Part shown: positions 18,909 to 29,999 of the stretch, piece by piece
Position numbering within the stretch: the first letter of the stretch is position 1
How the letters are laid out: each line of letters begins with the position of its first letter
Assembly: GCF_002332255.1 (NCBI RefSeq)
Contig: NZ_NRGW01000001.1
Location: 2,418,001 to 2,482,000, forward strand
DNA length: 64,000 bases
Origin: Halomonas sp. JB37
GTDB lineage: Bacteria > Pseudomonadota > Gammaproteobacteria > Pseudomonadales > Halomonadaceae
Direction: 5' to 3'
The notes under the pieces: model-generated
What the model was told of the DNA's origin: nothing
Database searches by the model: none
The model's input: only the letters and a program-made list of their open reading frames with translations
Made by a program: the position numbers and the translations under genes

Positions 18909-20198
18909 TCAATTTAAGAAGGGTGACCAAGCTGGATCACGTACATCACCTTGTGCTGATGGCAGTCTAAATGAAGAGCGTCCATCGGCAGAAACAGCAC
19001 TTAGTACCCCACTATTACCCTCTTGGGTAGCGAAGATTACCATGGTCCCGTTCGGCGCAACACTAGGAGATTCATCTCTTGTTGATTCACTCAATACGAC
19101 TAAGCGATCGCCGCTTAAATCTTGCCGTGCCACTTGATACCCGCGACTAGAACGATGTATCAAGAATATCTGCTCGCCATCAGGAGAATAGCGACCGCGA
19201 GCGTTGTAGTTGCCGGTAAATGTCAGGCGTTTAGCCTCACCACCGCCCATCGAATACTGATAAAGCTGTGGGCCACTGCTGCGATCAGAGGTAAACAGCA
19301 GACTCTGGCCGTCTGGCGCCCAAGCTGGCTCAGTATCAATACTATTATTATTGGTGATGCGCTCTACTGAACTGCTGCCGACATCCATAATATAAATTTC
19401 GGGCTGGCCATCTTTAGACAGTGACATCGCAATACGACGACCATCTGGCGACCACGCAGGTGCACCGTTAATGCCGTCAAATGACGTTGCCTGAACGCGC
19501 TGACCGGTTGCTACATCTTGAATATAGATGGCAGGGCGCTCTGTTTCAAAAGATACGTAGGCAAGCTTACTACCGTCGGGTGACCATGATGGTGACATAA
19601 TCGGCTCATCAGAGGTCAATACCTGCTCACTGCGACGCCCATCGGCATCGGCAACGTACAAACCAAACTGCATATTATCGCCAATACCTTGGGCAGTCAC
19701 ATAAGCAATTTTGGTTGAGAACGCACCACGGATGCCGGTGATTTCTTCAAAGATTTGATCACTAATATAGTGAGCAGCACCGCGAAGATCATTACCTCTT
19801 ACGGTGACTGTCTCACCGATCATCCTACGCTGACCGCTAATGTCCATGAGCTCAAACTGCAGCTCAAAGCCACCATCGGTTGGTTGCGCGCTGCCGACGA
19901 CCAAGTAGCGCACATCAAGAGAATGCCATGTGCCGAACTGAACATCGTCAGACTGGCTGGGCGTCTCAAACATAGCGCTACGTGCTAGCGGGGCAAAATA
20001 GCCACTGCGTTCAAGATCATCCTGCACAATCTGTGCGACATCTTCGGGCATGCCGTCTGAACCTGCGAACGGCACCACGCCAATGGGTAGCGCCTGATCG
20101 CTACCTCGAGTAATTTCAATCGTCAAGTTGTCGGCACTCACTGCACTACTGACGAACAGCAGCACACAGAACAACCACACTTTGCTCAAGCTTTGCAT
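18909..20198 (-). CDS. tolB: Tol-Pal system beta-propeller protein TolB
   Basis: Periplasmic beta-propeller that shuttles between Pal and the TolA complex. The 429-residue protein has a signal peptide ([16 protein letters not shown]), an N-terminal domain with [11 protein letters not shown], and repeated W-S-P-D-G-x-K/R blades from about residue 200. Its start codon overlaps the tolA stop by one base (TGATG), so translation is coupled. Confidence 0.97.
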   Translation of the reverse strand: MQSLSKVWLFCVLLFVSSAVSADNLTIEITRGSDQALPIGVVPFAGSDGMPEDVAQIVQDDLERSGYFAPLARSAMFETPSQSDDVQFGTWHSLDVRYLVVGSAQPTDGGFELQFELMDISGQRRMIGETVTVRGNDLRGAAHYISDQIFEEITGIRGAFSTKIAYVTAQGIGDNMQFGLYVADADGRRSEQVLTSDEPIMSPSWSPDGSKLAYVSFETERPAIYIQDVATGQRVQATSFDGINGAPAWSPDGRRIAMSLSKDGQPEIYIMDVGSSSVERITNNNSIDTEPAWAPDGQSLLFTSDRSSGPQLYQYSMGGGEAKRLTFTGNYNARGRYSPDGEQIFLIHRSSRGYQVARQDLSGDRLVVLSESTRDESPSVAPNGTMVIFATQEGNSGVLSAVSADGRSSFRLPSAQGDVRDPAWSPFLN

Positions 20199-21421
20199 CA
20201 GCGAACATCTCCCGGAGTAAATCGCAGATTAAACTGACGTAAATTACGCTGCTGATCGGCTGGTAAATCTCTCAATTCACCAAACGGTGCAGCATGTTCC
20301 ACGGCCTGCATGACAGACCTGTCAAAAGCACTATCGCCGCTTGATGTCACAATCGACGTTGCTAACAGTTCACCCGATGGACCAAGACGTACCTGTAGCG
20401 TAGCACTCATCGAATCACTTGCACCGGCCGGAATCAACCAGGCCTGCTCAACCGCACGACGAACGATATTGATAAAGCTATTGGCCGCCTGCGCAGCCTG
20501 CTGTGCATTGGCAGCTGCTTCGGCTTCACCGGCTAGCTGGCGCTGCATGGCGGCCTCCGCTGCTTCCGCGGCCTGACGTTGACGCTCCGCTTCTGCTTCA
20601 GCTTCACGACGCTGCTGCTCTTGTGCCTCACGCTGACGCTGGGCTTCGGCTTCCCGCTCGCGTTCGGCCTCTTGCTCCTCACGCTGGCGCGCCTCTTCAG
20701 CTTCACGTTTTTGTGCGGCTTCGGCCTCATCTTCTTTACGCTGCTGCTCTGCCGCTTCGCGTTGACGCTCGGCTTCGGCGGCCTCTTCTTCTTCGCGCTG
20801 CTGTTCCGCGGCTTCCTGCTCGCGCTCGGCTTCGGCGGCTGCTTCCTCCTCACGCTTTTGCTCCGCCGCCTCCTGCTGGCGTCGGGCATCTTCTACTTCA
20901 CGCTGACGTTCTGCGGCGGCTTCTGCTTCAGCTTGACGCTCCGCTGTCTCTGCTGCCTGCTGCTCAGCTTGCTCGGACGCTTCTGCCGCACGGCGCTGAG
21001 CTTCGGCTTCTGCCGCCTCGCGCGCTTCTTCTAATGCCTGAGCCTCAGCTTGAGAAGCGCGTTGAGCCGCTTCTGCTGCTGCTTGCTCGGCCGCCTCTGC
21101 AGCGGCTTGTTCAGCAGCCTGCTGCTCCGCGGCGGCTTGCTGCTCGCTTGCAGAAGGCTCATCGGGAGCATCAGGCTCTGTAGGCGCGTCAGCTGGCGCA
21201 CTCATGGCCGCCTGCTGATCCGTTGCCTGCTGCGCTTGATCGGTAAATGTCTCCGTACTCACTAACGTCGCCTGAACAATCGAAGAGCTATCAGGCTCTG
21301 CCGTTCGGCTGGGCAAGCTAACCAAGCTAAACAGCACAATGGCAGCGTGCACGCCTATCGCCAAAACGGTGGGCCATTTATAGCCAACATCTTGGGGGTC
21401 GTGAGAAGACTTTCCTGCCAT
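20198..21421 (-). CDS. tolA: Tol-Pal system protein TolA
   Basis: Inner-membrane protein that spans the periplasm and transmits the proton-motive force from TolQ/TolR. From ATG 21421 it has 407 residues: one membrane helix at about 16-36 ([20 protein letters not shown]), a very long Ala/Glu/Gln/Arg-rich helical domain (about 70-310) and the C-terminal TolA domain. ATG 21421 is preferred to 21442 or 21487 because those overlap tolR, and AAGGGC lies about 10 nt before it. The repetitive middle produces long antisense open frames (20503-21183 and others) that are not genes. Confidence 0.94.
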   Translation of the reverse strand: MAGKSSHDPQDVGYKWPTVLAIGVHAAIVLFSLVSLPSRTAEPDSSSIVQATLVSTETFTDQAQQATDQQAAMSAPADAPTEPDAPDEPSASEQQAAAEQQAAEQAAAEAAEQAAAEAAQRASQAEAQALEEAREAAEAEAQRRAAEASEQAEQQAAETAERQAEAEAAAERQREVEDARRQQEAAEQKREEEAAAEAEREQEAAEQQREEEEAAEAERQREAAEQQRKEDEAEAAQKREAEEARQREEQEAEREREAEAQRQREAQEQQRREAEAEAERQRQAAEAAEAAMQRQLAGEAEAAANAQQAAQAANSFINIVRRAVEQAWLIPAGASDSMSATLQVRLGPSGELLATSIVTSSGDSAFDRSVMQAVEHAAPFGELRDLPADQQRNLRQFNLRFTPGDVR

Positions 21422-21434
21422 ATACGCTTTGCCC

Positions 21435-21869
21435 TTACCCATCTTGCGGCGGCTCAGAAAGCAGCCCAACGTTGGCAACCCCCGCACCTTGGAGGGTACT
21501 CATAAGCACAACAATTTGGCCATAGGCCACATTGCGGTCGCCACGCACCATCACCGGTGTTCCAGGACGCCGTTGCAAAATAGCCACCACGCGCTGGGAC
21601 ATTTCATCGAGCGTTACTGAGGTGGAGTCCTCGCCGAGAGTGATGAAGTAACCACCGTCACTGTCAACCGAAATAATGATCGGATCATTTTCCTGCTCAT
21701 CAATCGGCTGAGACGAAACCTGAGGCAGCTCAACTTGCACGCCCTGAGTCAACATAGGCGCAGTGATCATGAAAATCACCAGCAGTACCAGCATAACGTC
21801 GATAAAGGGGACGACGTTAATCTCCCCCATCGGCTTGCTTTTACCGCTACGATTAAATGGTCCTTGCAT
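21435..21869 (-). CDS. tolR: Tol-Pal system protein TolR
   Basis: Inner-membrane ExbD/TolR family protein forming the proton channel with TolQ. The 144-residue protein has a cytoplasmic N-terminus, one membrane helix (VVPFIDVMLVLLVIFMITAP) containing the conserved proton-carrying Asp, and a periplasmic domain. It begins 11 nt after tolQ ends. Confidence 0.96.
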   Translation of the reverse strand: MQGPFNRSGKSKPMGEINVVPFIDVMLVLLVIFMITAPMLTQGVQVELPQVSSQPIDEQENDPIIISVDSDGGYFITLGEDSTSVTLDEMSQRVVAILQRRPGTPVMVRGDRNVAYGQIVVLMSTLQGAGVANVGLLSEPPQDG

Positions 21870-21880
21870 AGCCGTCTCCC

Positions 21881-22576
21881 TTAACTTGCGCTCGGTTTGC
21901 TGTCACGACCCTGCAGATTACGGTGCAAGATAGCGTGAAACTCTTCCGCAAAATCTTCATATTTGCCGAGCAACCGAGAAGCGTCATTAGAGAGACGGTT
22001 ATAGAAAATAACCGCTGGAATAGCGGCAAACAGGCCCATCGCCGTTGCAATCAGCGCTTCCGCAATCCATGGCGCAACCGTTGACAAGGTTGCCTGCTGG
22101 GTCAACGACAGTGCCTGAAATGACCCCATGATACCCCAGACCGTCCCGAACAGACCGATATAAGGGCTTGCAGAAGCAACAGTGGCTAGAAAGACCAAGT
22201 GCTGCGTTAAGCGATCCTCTTCCCGTGACCACGCCACGCGCATACTACGCTGTACACCCTCTAACACGGTGCTAGCGTCACTCGTTTTAGGCATTAGCCG
22301 GTTGAATTCACGAAACCCAGCTTGGAAAACGTGTTCAGCCCCGTGTCGAGGGTCATCAACTGGAATCTCTCGATAGAGCTCATTCAAGTCGACACCGGAC
22401 CAAAAAGACTCTTCAAATTGGTTGTATTCTTGCTTGGCACGGCGCAGCGCTATGCTGCGCTGAAAAATCACCACCCAAGAGAGGATTGACGCCACCACAA
22501 GTAGCAGCATTACCAGCTGTACGACGGTACTGGCATTCATTATCAGGTGGGGAATGGACATGGTGTTATCGTTCAC
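21881..22576 (-). CDS. tolQ: Tol-Pal system protein TolQ
   Basis: MotA/TolQ/ExbB-type inner-membrane proton channel subunit. It has three membrane helices: near the N-terminus (VVQLVMLLLVVASILSWVVI) and two in the second half (ATVASASPYIGLFGTVWGIM and IAEALIATAMGLFAAIPAVI), with the conserved G-L-F-G-T-V-W-G-I-M segment. The start is uncertain. I prefer GTG 22576 (231 residues) because GAGG lies 6 nt before it; ATG 22588 and TTG 22591 lie just upstream, and an ATG follows five codons downstream. Confidence 0.9.
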   Translation of the reverse strand: MNDNTMSIPHLIMNASTVVQLVMLLLVVASILSWVVIFQRSIALRRAKQEYNQFEESFWSGVDLNELYREIPVDDPRHGAEHVFQAGFREFNRLMPKTSDASTVLEGVQRSMRVAWSREEDRLTQHLVFLATVASASPYIGLFGTVWGIMGSFQALSLTQQATLSTVAPWIAEALIATAMGLFAAIPAVIFYNRLSNDASRLLGKYEDFAEEFHAILHRNLQGRDSKPSAS

Positions 22577-22634
22577 AGGTGCCCTCATCAATCTATTAGG
22601 GTCGGTATTTCCGACGCAGTGAATGGCCTCTTGG

Positions 22635-23048
22635 TTAAGAGGCCTGTATCAAAATCTTAAGCGCGGGTGGCCAAGCTTTTGGCCGTAAACGCTCTTTACT
22701 CAAGCATGCTATCTCGACTGTGGCAGTGCATAGGAGTTCCTCAGCGCGCCAAACTTGCTGCTCGAAGGTCATCCGACAGCGCCCGACGTTAGTTACCCGT
22801 GCACTAATTTCCAACGCATCGTCCAAACAGGCAGGCTTTGCATAATCACAGGCCAAGCGGTATACCACTAGCTGTGTACCTTCGTCTAGCAGCGTTTGCT
22901 GATTAAGGCCTAGTTCGCGTAACCATTCACTGCGCGCACGCTCCATAAACTTCAGATAATTAACGTAGTAAACAATGCCGCCTGCATCCGTATCTTCCAT
23001 ATAAACACGTAGCGGCAGGCGATAACTAGCGGCGGTAGAGACACTCAC
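22635..23048 (-). CDS. ybgC: Tol-Pal associated acyl-CoA thioesterase YbgC
   Basis: A 137-residue hot-dog thioesterase. The YbgC signature [16 protein letters not shown] at residues 16-31 contains the catalytic Asp. It is conserved in front of tolQ in proteobacteria and is thought to act on phospholipid-related acyl-CoA or acyl-ACP. Its start overlaps the ruvB stop by 4 nt, linking ruvB, ybgC and tolQ in one transcriptional run. Confidence 0.95.
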   Translation of the reverse strand: MSVSTAASYRLPLRVYMEDTDAGGIVYYVNYLKFMERARSEWLRELGLNQQTLLDEGTQLVVYRLACDYAKPACLDDALEISARVTNVGRCRMTFEQQVWRAEELLCTATVEIACLSKERLRPKAWPPALKILIQAS

Positions 23049-24082
23049 GGGCGTCGCTCCCCTTCCATGTCGGACGCCTGTTCGTGAGGAACGCGCTCAA
23101 AGTGTAGCCAAGCCTGACGTGTGACGACGCGCCCACGAGGTGTACGCATGATTAAACCTTGCTGAATAAGATAAGGCTCAATCACATCTTCTATGGTGTC
23201 TCGCTCCTCGCTAATCGCTGCGGCTAATGAATCAATACCCACCGGGCCGCCATCGAATTTATCGATCATAGCCAGTAAGAGCCGCCGGTCCATATGATCT
23301 AGCCCATGATGATCTACATTGAGCATATTGAGTGCTGCGTCTGCGATTGCTACATCAACCACACCGTTGCCCTTCATTTCGGCGTAATCGCGCACACGGC
23401 GCAATAGGCGATTCGCTATACGAGGCGTTCCTCGTGAACGACGCGCCACTTCAATAGCTCCTTCGTGGCTGGTTTCTACGCCGAGTAGGCGCGCTGAGCG
23501 CGAAACAATTTCGGTAAGCTCTTCCAGATTGTAAAATTCAAGACGCTGAACAATGCCAAACCGATCGCGCAGTGGTGAGGTTAATAATCCTGCACGGGTG
23601 GTGGCGCCGACCAACGTGAAACGAGGAAGGTCTAGCTTTATGGAACGCGCAGCGGGGCCTTCACCAATCATGATATCCAGCTGAAAATCTTCCATGGCGG
23701 GATATAAGACTTCTTCGACGACGGGAGAAAGGCGGTGAATTTCATCGATAAAAAGCACGTCGCCAGGCTCTAAATTGGTCAGCATAGCGGCTAAGTCGCC
23801 GGCACGCTCAAGCACTGGCCCGGAGGTAGACTTCATGCCCACCCCCATCTCAGCGGCGATAATATGAGCCAGCGTGGTTTTACCTAACCCCGGCGGCCCG
23901 AACACCAGAGTATGATCTAGGCTCTCTTCACGTAACCGAGCGGCGCCAATGAAGATTTCCAGCTGTTCGCGAACGCGGGGCTGGCCAATATACTCATCCA
24001 GCCGCTTGGGGCGAATTGCGTAATCAATGCGCACCTCACCGTGCTCAGGCTCAGCGGCGATCAGCCGATCGTGTTCTAACAT
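23045..24082 (-). CDS. ruvB: Holliday junction branch migration ATPase RuvB
   Basis: Hexameric AAA+ motor that drives branch migration of Holliday junctions with RuvA. The 345-residue protein has Walker [13 protein letters not shown], Walker B D-E-I-H-R, the sensor G-A-T-T-R-A-G and the C-terminal winged helix with TPRGRVVT. Family length is near 335-350. It lies 81 nt downstream of ruvA. Confidence 0.98.
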   Translation of the reverse strand: MLEHDRLIAAEPEHGEVRIDYAIRPKRLDEYIGQPRVREQLEIFIGAARLREESLDHTLVFGPPGLGKTTLAHIIAAEMGVGMKSTSGPVLERAGDLAAMLTNLEPGDVLFIDEIHRLSPVVEEVLYPAMEDFQLDIMIGEGPAARSIKLDLPRFTLVGATTRAGLLTSPLRDRFGIVQRLEFYNLEELTEIVSRSARLLGVETSHEGAIEVARRSRGTPRIANRLLRRVRDYAEMKGNGVVDVAIADAALNMLNVDHHGLDHMDRRLLLAMIDKFDGGPVGIDSLAAAISEERDTIEDVIEPYLIQQGLIMRTPRGRVVTRQAWLHFERVPHEQASDMEGERRP

Positions 24083-24163
24083 AAGTGCTCTTTTTTCAAG
24101 TGCATTTTTTAAGTGCGTTTTTTAATCGTAAATTCAACAACGGTCTATGCTCAACCTTTACGG

Positions 24164-24772
24164 CTAGCCATTCATACGTTGCGTCAGCGCGGCTTTAATA
24201 AGCGCCTCCGTCGACTGATTAGAGTCTATGTCCGCCAACATTTTTGATGCTTCGGTGAGTTTATACCCCAAACTTACCAATGCGGCCTCCGCATCGGCGA
24301 GGTTGTCTCGTGCAGAGCCCCGGCCATTGGTAGCCTCAAGAGGCAGTAATGCATTGCTACCATCTTCCCACTCTGGAAAGCGATCGCGCATTTCGATGAT
24401 CAGCCGCTCGGCGGTTTTTTTCCCCACGCCTGGCAGCTTGGTTAGCGCCTTACTGTCATCGTCTCGGACACAGCGCATAAAGGCATCTTCGTCCATGCCC
24501 GACAAAATCGCTAACGCCAGCTTAGGCCCCACGCCGTTGACCTTTATCAGTGCTCGAAACAGAGCACGCTCATGCTCTCTTCCAAAACCGTATAGCAGGT
24601 GAGCGTCGTCACGAATGGTTAGATGTGTGAATAACGAAACGCTTTCCCCGACTGCAGGTAATGCTACCAACGTGTTCATTGACGTTTCTAGCTCGTAACC
24701 TACGCCATGAACGTCGATCACGATCCAAGGCGGTTGCTTTGCCAGTAACTGGCCACTCAGACGTCCAATCAT
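24164..24772 (-). CDS. ruvA: Holliday junction branch migration protein RuvA
   Basis: Tetrameric Holliday-junction binding protein that loads RuvB. The 202-residue protein starts MIGRLSGQLLAKQPPWIVID and has the OB-fold N-terminal domain, two helix-hairpin-helix segments (KVNGVGPKLALAIL and KLPGVGKKTAERLIIEM) and the C-terminal RuvB-binding domain. No strong LexA box (CTG-N10-CAG) was found upstream. Confidence 0.98.
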   Translation of the reverse strand: MIGRLSGQLLAKQPPWIVIDVHGVGYELETSMNTLVALPAVGESVSLFTHLTIRDDAHLLYGFGREHERALFRALIKVNGVGPKLALAILSGMDEDAFMRCVRDDDSKALTKLPGVGKKTAERLIIEMRDRFPEWEDGSNALLPLEATNGRGSARDNLADAEAALVSLGYKLTEASKMLADIDSNQSTEALIKAALTQRMNG

Positions 24773-24875
24773 AAAGTCGCTCGCGCTCGGGTGAAAACGA
24801 TAGAGTAAAAACAGCCGTTTACTATAAAGTGACTATGTACAGATGACCAGTAGTAAGACTTTACATATTGTCGAT

Positions 24876-25424
24876 TTAAAGACGCCAGCGCCCTGCAGAG
24901 CGGCTGCGACCCCGCGTCACCGTGCCAGTAAGCCCCGTTGCGCTGTAGGCATGGGTTAACGCAATGGCAAGCGCATCGGCGGCATCTGCTTGCGGAGTGG
25001 CCGAGAGCTGCAAAATAGCCGTCACCATATGTTGCACTTGAGCTTTATCCGCACCACCCTGGCCCGTCACCGACTGTTTGATTTGTCGTGCGGCATACTC
25101 GGCAAGACTTAACCCGTGATTTGCCATACAGACTAATGCGGCTCCTCTTGCTTGGCCCAGTTTAAGTGCTGAATCCGGATTTTTAGCCATAAAAACACGC
25201 TCAATAGCTACTTGAGAAGGCTTGTGCAAACCGACGACTTCGCTGAGTCCTGCATAAATTTGTGCCAAGCGTTGCTCTAAAGCGCCGTCAGCGGTGCGGA
25301 TACAGCCGCTCGCTACGTAGCAAGGCTTGACGCCAATCACATCAATAACGCCGTAACCCGTCACGCGGGAGCCAGGATCAATGCCCAGTATGCGTATGGG
25401 TACAGCAGGCTTTCTCTCATCCAT
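24876..25424 (-). CDS. ruvC: Crossover junction endodeoxyribonuclease RuvC
   Basis: Holliday junction resolvase. The 182-residue protein has the acidic active-site segments [12 protein letters not shown] (first Asp), V-A-I-E-R-V-F (Glu) and [12 protein letters not shown] (last Asp pair). It is the first of ruvC-ruvA-ruvB, 103 nt before ruvA. The N-terminus starts with about seven extra residues compared with a minimal [12 protein letters not shown] start. Confidence 0.97.
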   Translation of the reverse strand: MDERKPAVPIRILGIDPGSRVTGYGVIDVIGVKPCYVASGCIRTADGALEQRLAQIYAGLSEVVGLHKPSQVAIERVFMAKNPDSALKLGQARGAALVCMANHGLSLAEYAARQIKQSVTGQGGADKAQVQHMVTAILQLSATPQADAADALAIALTHAYSATGLTGTVTRGRSRSAGRWRL

Positions 25425-25471
25425 AACACCGTTACTCGAGTGGATTAGGCCTAACTATCAGAGCAGCATAC

Positions 25472-25498
25472 AAAAACACCGACGCCGTAGCGTCGGTG
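25472..25498 (-). terminator. Intrinsic terminator of aspS
   Basis: On the minus strand a perfect 9-bp GC-rich stem (25490-25498 with 25477-25485) with a TACG tetraloop is followed by five T (25472-25476). It lies 21 nt after the aspS stop and separates aspS from ruvC. Confidence 0.9.
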
Positions 25499-25519
25499 CT
25501 GGTCAACGGTACAGGCGCT

Positions 25520-27301
25520 TTATTCTGCGACTGTTTCCGCCTTAACTTTTTGACGTAGGCGGATGTGAAGGTCTTTTAGCTGCTCTGGGCTGACTTCACC
25601 CGGCGCATTGGTCATTAAGCAGGCCGCGCTTTGGGTTTTCGGGAAAGCAATCACTTCACGAATAGTCTTAGCACCGACCATCAGCATCACCAAACGGTCC
25701 AGACCGAACGCTAAGCCACCATGCGGGGGCGCGCCGTATTGAAGCGCATCCAGCAAGAAGCCGAATTTCTCCTGGGCCTCTTCCTCACCAATGCCAAGAA
25801 TATCAAATACGGTGCTCTGCATGGCTTGGTCATGAATACGAATAGAGCCGCCACCGAGCTCGGTACCATTAAGCACCATGTCATAAGCCCGCGAAAGCGC
25901 TTTAGCTGGATCAGCCTTGAGCTCCTCAGGTGTGCACGAAGGTGCCGTAAACGGATGGTGTAGCGGACTTAAACGACCGCTGTCATCGGCCTCAAACATG
26001 GGGAAGTCGACAACCCAAAGCGGCGCCCATTCCTGGGTGTAAAGCTCCAGGTCAGCGCCCAGCTTGACACGCAGCGCTCCAATGGCTTCGTTGACGATAC
26101 GCGCTTTATCTGCACCGAAGAAAATAATATCGCCATCTTCTGCGCCTACGCGATCAAGCAGCTCTTCAACGATATTTTCCATAAACTTGACGATCGGTGA
26201 CTGCAGACCCTCAAGCCCTTTAGCGCGCTCGTTGACCTTAATCCATGCCAAGCCCTTAGCACCGTAAATGCCAACAAACTTGGTGTACTCATCAATCTCT
26301 TTACGCGAGAGCTTAGCACCGCCGGGCACTTTGAGCGCCGCTACGCGGCCATCATCGGCACTGGCCGGACCAGAAAAGACTTTAAAATCGACCTGCTGCA
26401 TTAGGTCATCAACGTCAGTCAGTTCAAGCGGGATGCGCAAGTCTGGCTTATCAGAGCCAAAGCGATCCATCGCTTCCTGCCACGTCATCCGCGGGAACTC
26501 AGGAAGCTCAGCGCTTAACACTTCTTGGAACAGCTGGCGAATCATGGTTTCAGTAATCCCCATGATATCGTTCTCATCTACAAACGATGCCTCAATATCA
26601 ATCTGGGTAAATTCAGGCTGACGATCGGCACGTAAATCTTCATCACGGAAACATTTGGCAATTTGATAGTAGCGATCAAAGCCGGCCACCATCAAAAGTT
26701 GCTTAAACAGCTGAGGCGACTGCGGCAACGCAAAGAAGCTACCGGCATGCGTACGGCTAGGCACTAGATAGTCACGCGCCCCTTCTGGTGTGGCGCGTGT
26801 CAGCACAGGGGTTTCGATATCTAAAAACCCCTGACCTTCAAGGTAGGCACGAACGTTGTGAGAAATACGTGAACGCAGACGCAGTTTTTCAATCATGTCA
26901 GGGCGACGCAGATCGATATAGCGATACTTTAAACGCACTTCTTCGCCCACTTTCCCATGCTCATCAAGCATGAAAGGCGGCGTAATTGCCGCGTTGAGCA
27001 CTTCAACATCTTTTGCTAACACTTCAATCATGCCCGTCGGCATGTTGGCATTTTGGGTGCCTTCTGGACGCAACCGCACACGGCCTGTAATGCGCAGGAC
27101 GTACTCGCTGCGAGCGCGGTCCGCATGAGCGAACGCATCGGCGGTATCGGGGTCGACCACGATCTGAGCGATACCATCGCGGTCGCGCATGTCGAGGAAA
27201 ATTACTCCACCGTGGTCACGGCGGCGATGAACCCATCCGCATACCGTAACCGTTTGATCCACCAAAGTTTCATTCAGCTGGCCGCAATAATGGCTGCGCA
27301 T
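25520..27301 (-). CDS. aspS: Aspartate--tRNA ligase
   Basis: Class II aminoacyl-tRNA synthetase of the long bacterial type (593 residues). It has the N-terminal anticodon-binding OB fold ([20 protein letters not shown]), motif 2 region [18 protein letters not shown], the bacterial GAD insertion domain and motif 3 [16 protein letters not shown] 27301 ([11 protein letters not shown]) is preferred over 27328 since AGGA lies 7 nt upstream and it matches family starts. Confidence 0.97.
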   Translation of the reverse strand: MRSHYCGQLNETLVDQTVTVCGWVHRRRDHGGVIFLDMRDRDGIAQIVVDPDTADAFAHADRARSEYVLRITGRVRLRPEGTQNANMPTGMIEVLAKDVEVLNAAITPPFMLDEHGKVGEEVRLKYRYIDLRRPDMIEKLRLRSRISHNVRAYLEGQGFLDIETPVLTRATPEGARDYLVPSRTHAGSFFALPQSPQLFKQLLMVAGFDRYYQIAKCFRDEDLRADRQPEFTQIDIEASFVDENDIMGITETMIRQLFQEVLSAELPEFPRMTWQEAMDRFGSDKPDLRIPLELTDVDDLMQQVDFKVFSGPASADDGRVAALKVPGGAKLSRKEIDEYTKFVGIYGAKGLAWIKVNERAKGLEGLQSPIVKFMENIVEELLDRVGAEDGDIIFFGADKARIVNEAIGALRVKLGADLELYTQEWAPLWVVDFPMFEADDSGRLSPLHHPFTAPSCTPEELKADPAKALSRAYDMVLNGTELGGGSIRIHDQAMQSTVFDILGIGEEEAQEKFGFLLDALQYGAPPHGGLAFGLDRLVMLMVGAKTIREVIAFPKTQSAACLMTNAPGEVSPEQLKDLHIRLRQKVKAETVAE

Positions 27302-27367
27302 GTCAAATCCTGTTCTGTTACGTGGCAATTAATGTGTCGCGGGTCGTCCCAACCCTGGCAGCCTCGG

Positions 27368-27667
27368 CTATGCCGCGGCGCCCTTGTCTGTAGGAGTAGC
27401 GCTCTTAGAGGTAGCACTGGTATCACTGGTTTTGCCAGCATCTGTCGATGCCGTTTTGCCATCAGCGACTAAATTCTTTTTGCTACCCGTTTTAAAATCA
27501 GTTTCATACCAACCGCCGCCGGCCAAGCGAAACCCTGCAGCGGATACCAAGCGAGCCAAACCATCGCTATGACACGCTGGACAATCCTTTAAAGGATCAG
27601 CACTAATCTTCTGCAGTTTTTCCATACGATGGCCGCAGGCCTTGCACTCATATTCATAGATGGGCAT
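27368..27667 (-). CDS. FmdB-family zinc-ribbon protein
   Basis: The 99-residue protein starts MPIYEYECKACGHRMEKLQ and has two C-x2-C pairs (CKAC and CPAC), the FmdB/CxxC zinc-ribbon signature, followed by a low-complexity Ala/Ser/Thr/Lys tail. Function is not established; such genes often sit directly before aspS, as here (66 nt). AAGGAG precedes the ATG. Confidence 0.92.
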   Translation of the reverse strand: MPIYEYECKACGHRMEKLQKISADPLKDCPACHSDGLARLVSAAGFRLAGGGWYETDFKTGSKKNLVADGKTASTDAGKTSDTSATSKSATPTDKGAAA

Positions 27668-27885
27668 GTTGATGACTCCTTATAAAGCTCAACGCTGACA
27701 GGTTCAGTTCTGACAGACGTGTTTCTGACAGAAAAATAGCAAAAATAAACGCTGCCGGGCTGCCAATATGTGGCCAGTCGGGATAAATTCCAAGGCTGCG
27801 GTTGATCAAGCGCCGCCATTATACCCTTTTGTGACCCCTGCCAAGCAAGGTTATGCAGACCAAGGCAGTTTATGGAGATAAGAAA

Positions 27886-28827
27886 ATGCCCCACGCAGTG
27901 ATATTGGATGCTAAGAGCTTAGGCCCCCAGATTGACTTAGCCGCCATTCGTGAGTCGGTTTCTCACCTTGAGGTGTTTGAGCAAAGTTCGACACAACAGG
28001 CGGCTGAACGCCTTGCTGACGCAGATATTGCGATTGTAAACAAGGTCGTTCTAGACGCAAAAACGTTGCAACAGCTGCCCAAACTGCGGTTGATATGTGT
28101 ACTAGCAACGGGGCTTAATAATATTGACCTTGAGACGGCTAAAGCTAATAACATTGAGGTCAAAAACGTAGCGGCTTACGGCACTGCCAGCGTTTCGCAG
28201 CACACTTTAATGCTCATGCTCTCACTAGCCAATCGCCTCCCCCTTTATCAGCGCGACGTGGCCGCAGGTAAGTGGCAGCGCAGCGATTTTTTCTGCCTGC
28301 AGGACTATCCTACGCTACAGCTTTCAGGCAAACATTTAGTCATGGTTGGGCAAGGAGAGCTGGGCTCTGAAGTTGCTCGTTTAGCGGAAGCGTTCGGAAT
28401 GAACGTCTCTTTTACCGCCCGACCAGGCAATGAGACCAACGACAAACGCCCGTCCCTTGATGATCTGCTTGATGATGCTGACGTTATTAGTTTGCATTGC
28501 CCGCTTAGCGACGCTACTAAGCATTTGATTAATCGGGAGCGCCTGGCTAAGGCCAAACCATCGCTGCTACTGATTAACTGCGCCCGAGGCGGCATGATTG
28601 ACGAGGTTGCTGCATTAGACGCGCTACGCAGCGGCAAACTAGGCGGACTGGCGGTTGACGTACTGCCGGCAGAACCCCCCAGAAACGGGCATCCACTGCT
28701 TGACGCGCTCGCCGAACCGCTCAATTTGATTGTCACTCCACACAATGCCTGGGTCACACCCGAAGCCAGACAGAACATTGTGAGTTTAACGGCAAACAAT
28801 ATTAGCGAATGGAAAACATCTCAGTGA
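27886..28827 (+). CDS. D-2-hydroxyacid dehydrogenase (hydroxypyruvate/glycerate dehydrogenase type)
   Basis: NAD(P)-dependent oxidoreductase of 313 residues. The Rossmann motif is V-G-Q-G-E-L-G-S-E near residue 152, and the catalytic Arg-Glu-His set is visible in C-A-R-G-G, V-L-P-A-E-P-P and T-P-H-N-A-W. It resembles glycerate dehydrogenase (HprA) most, but substrate cannot be read from sequence. ATG 27886 is preferred over 27853 because GGAG lies 9 nt upstream. Confidence 0.88.
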   Translation: MPHAVILDAKSLGPQIDLAAIRESVSHLEVFEQSSTQQAAERLADADIAIVNKVVLDAKTLQQLPKLRLICVLATGLNNIDLETAKANNIEVKNVAAYGTASVSQHTLMLMLSLANRLPLYQRDVAAGKWQRSDFFCLQDYPTLQLSGKHLVMVGQGELGSEVARLAEAFGMNVSFTARPGNETNDKRPSLDDLLDDADVISLHCPLSDATKHLINRERLAKAKPSLLLINCARGGMIDEVAALDALRSGKLGGLAVDVLPAEPPRNGHPLLDALAEPLNLIVTPHNAWVTPEARQNIVSLTANNISEWKTSQ

Positions 28828-28887
28828 AAAACACCTGAAAATCATTTACGAGGCTGAGATGCCTTAACGGCGCTAGGGGCGTGGCGA

Positions 28888-28919
28888 TCATCCAGGGTGT
28901 CATTACAAAACCTGGATGA
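28888..28919. terminator. Possible terminator hairpin between convergent genes
   Basis: A 9-bp inverted repeat (28888-28896 with 28911-28919) with a 14-nt loop lies between the D-2-hydroxyacid dehydrogenase and the YihY-type gene. No T-run follows on either strand. Confidence 0.35.
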
Positions 28920-28958
28920 GCCACACTCCTGAGGTGAATGCGCTGTACTGCGGGCTAT

Positions 28959-29864
28959 TTAAACGTACTCTTGTTTGATAAGCACCGCGCTATTTCTTGG
29001 CACCAGAGCTCGACCGCGGCGCAACAGCAAGGACCGCGTAAATGCAGCACCAAACAGTAAAATCAATGAGCTGTAGTAAACCCAAAGTAAAATCATCACA
29101 ACAGACCCTGCTGCGCCATAGGTTGAAGCGGTAGCGGTATGCGCTAAGTAAATAGCGATAACGCTACGACCTATAGTAAATAGTACCGCGGTGACAACAG
29201 CCCCCAAAAATACATCTTTCCACCGCAGCACGACATCGGGCAGTACTTTAAAAATAGTCGCAAATAGCAATGTCACCATGGCCACTGAAATAAGCGATTC
29301 TAAAGACGTCGTAAATAAACTGGCAAACGGCAGTAAGTTGTCTGTCGCTAGCAGCACTCCACGCAGCACGACTCCTAAAACTAATGACACCAGCAGGATA
29401 AACCCGATGGATAGGACAACCGTAAGCGATAGCAGACGGTTTTTAATAAACACGAAGGCGCTATTAGACGTTGGCTTTGCCGTCACTCCCCATATCGTGT
29501 TAAGCGAAAATTGCATTTGCGCGAATACGGTCGTGGCCCCCACGATCAGCGCGATGAACCCCAACACCGTCGGCAACAGCCCCGACTCTTCAATGCGCGA
29601 CTGCGCGACCGCTTGTTCGATCGCCGTCGCGGCATCGGTTCCTAACGTACCCTGCAGCTGCGCGACTATTTGACCTTGGGCAGCTTCTTCGCCCAATACA
29701 ACGCCGATTACCGTCACCGCAATGATAATAGTAGGTGCCAATGAGAACAGCGTATAAAAAGCGAGCGAGCCTGCATAGCTAAACGCATTTCGTTCTAGCC
29801 ATAATGAAACGGCATCTTGCATTACATTCCACCAGAAGGTTGCCGTTTTTTTAATCATATTCAC
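28959..29864 (-). CDS. YihY/BrkB-family inner-membrane protein
   Basis: A 301-residue polytopic membrane protein with about six hydrophobic helices and the family pattern: NAFSYAGSLAFYTLFSLAPT near the N-terminus, a glycine-rich IGVVLGEEAA region, and YGAAGSVVMILLWVYYSSLI near the C-terminus. YihY proteins were once labelled ribonuclease BN, but that activity belongs to another gene; their role is unknown. Confidence 0.9.
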   Translation of the reverse strand: MNMIKKTATFWWNVMQDAVSLWLERNAFSYAGSLAFYTLFSLAPTIIIAVTVIGVVLGEEAAQGQIVAQLQGTLGTDAATAIEQAVAQSRIEESGLLPTVLGFIALIVGATTVFAQMQFSLNTIWGVTAKPTSNSAFVFIKNRLLSLTVVLSIGFILLVSLVLGVVLRGVLLATDNLLPFASLFTTSLESLISVAMVTLLFATIFKVLPDVVLRWKDVFLGAVVTAVLFTIGRSVIAIYLAHTATASTYGAAGSVVMILLWVYYSSLILLFGAAFTRSLLLRRGRALVPRNSAVLIKQEYV

Positions 29865-29999
29865 TTCCCATGTAATCGTTTAGACGCGTTTTGTAAGGCT
29901 TATCGGTATGCTACGTATATAGCATACCGAACCACAACGTTTAACGCAGTTTTCTGACACGTGACATGTCATCGTTGCTGCCATCCGTAACGGCCAAGC

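Noticed and set aside
20503..21183. Long plus-strand frames (up to 226 codons) opposite tolA
   Set aside because: They are antisense shadows of the repetitive Ala/Glu/Gln/Arg-rich TolA domain and show only Leu/Arg/Pro-rich low-complexity sequence.
24773..24875. Possible LexA box upstream of ruvA
   Set aside because: The best match (CTG followed 10 nt later by CAT) misses the CAG half-site.
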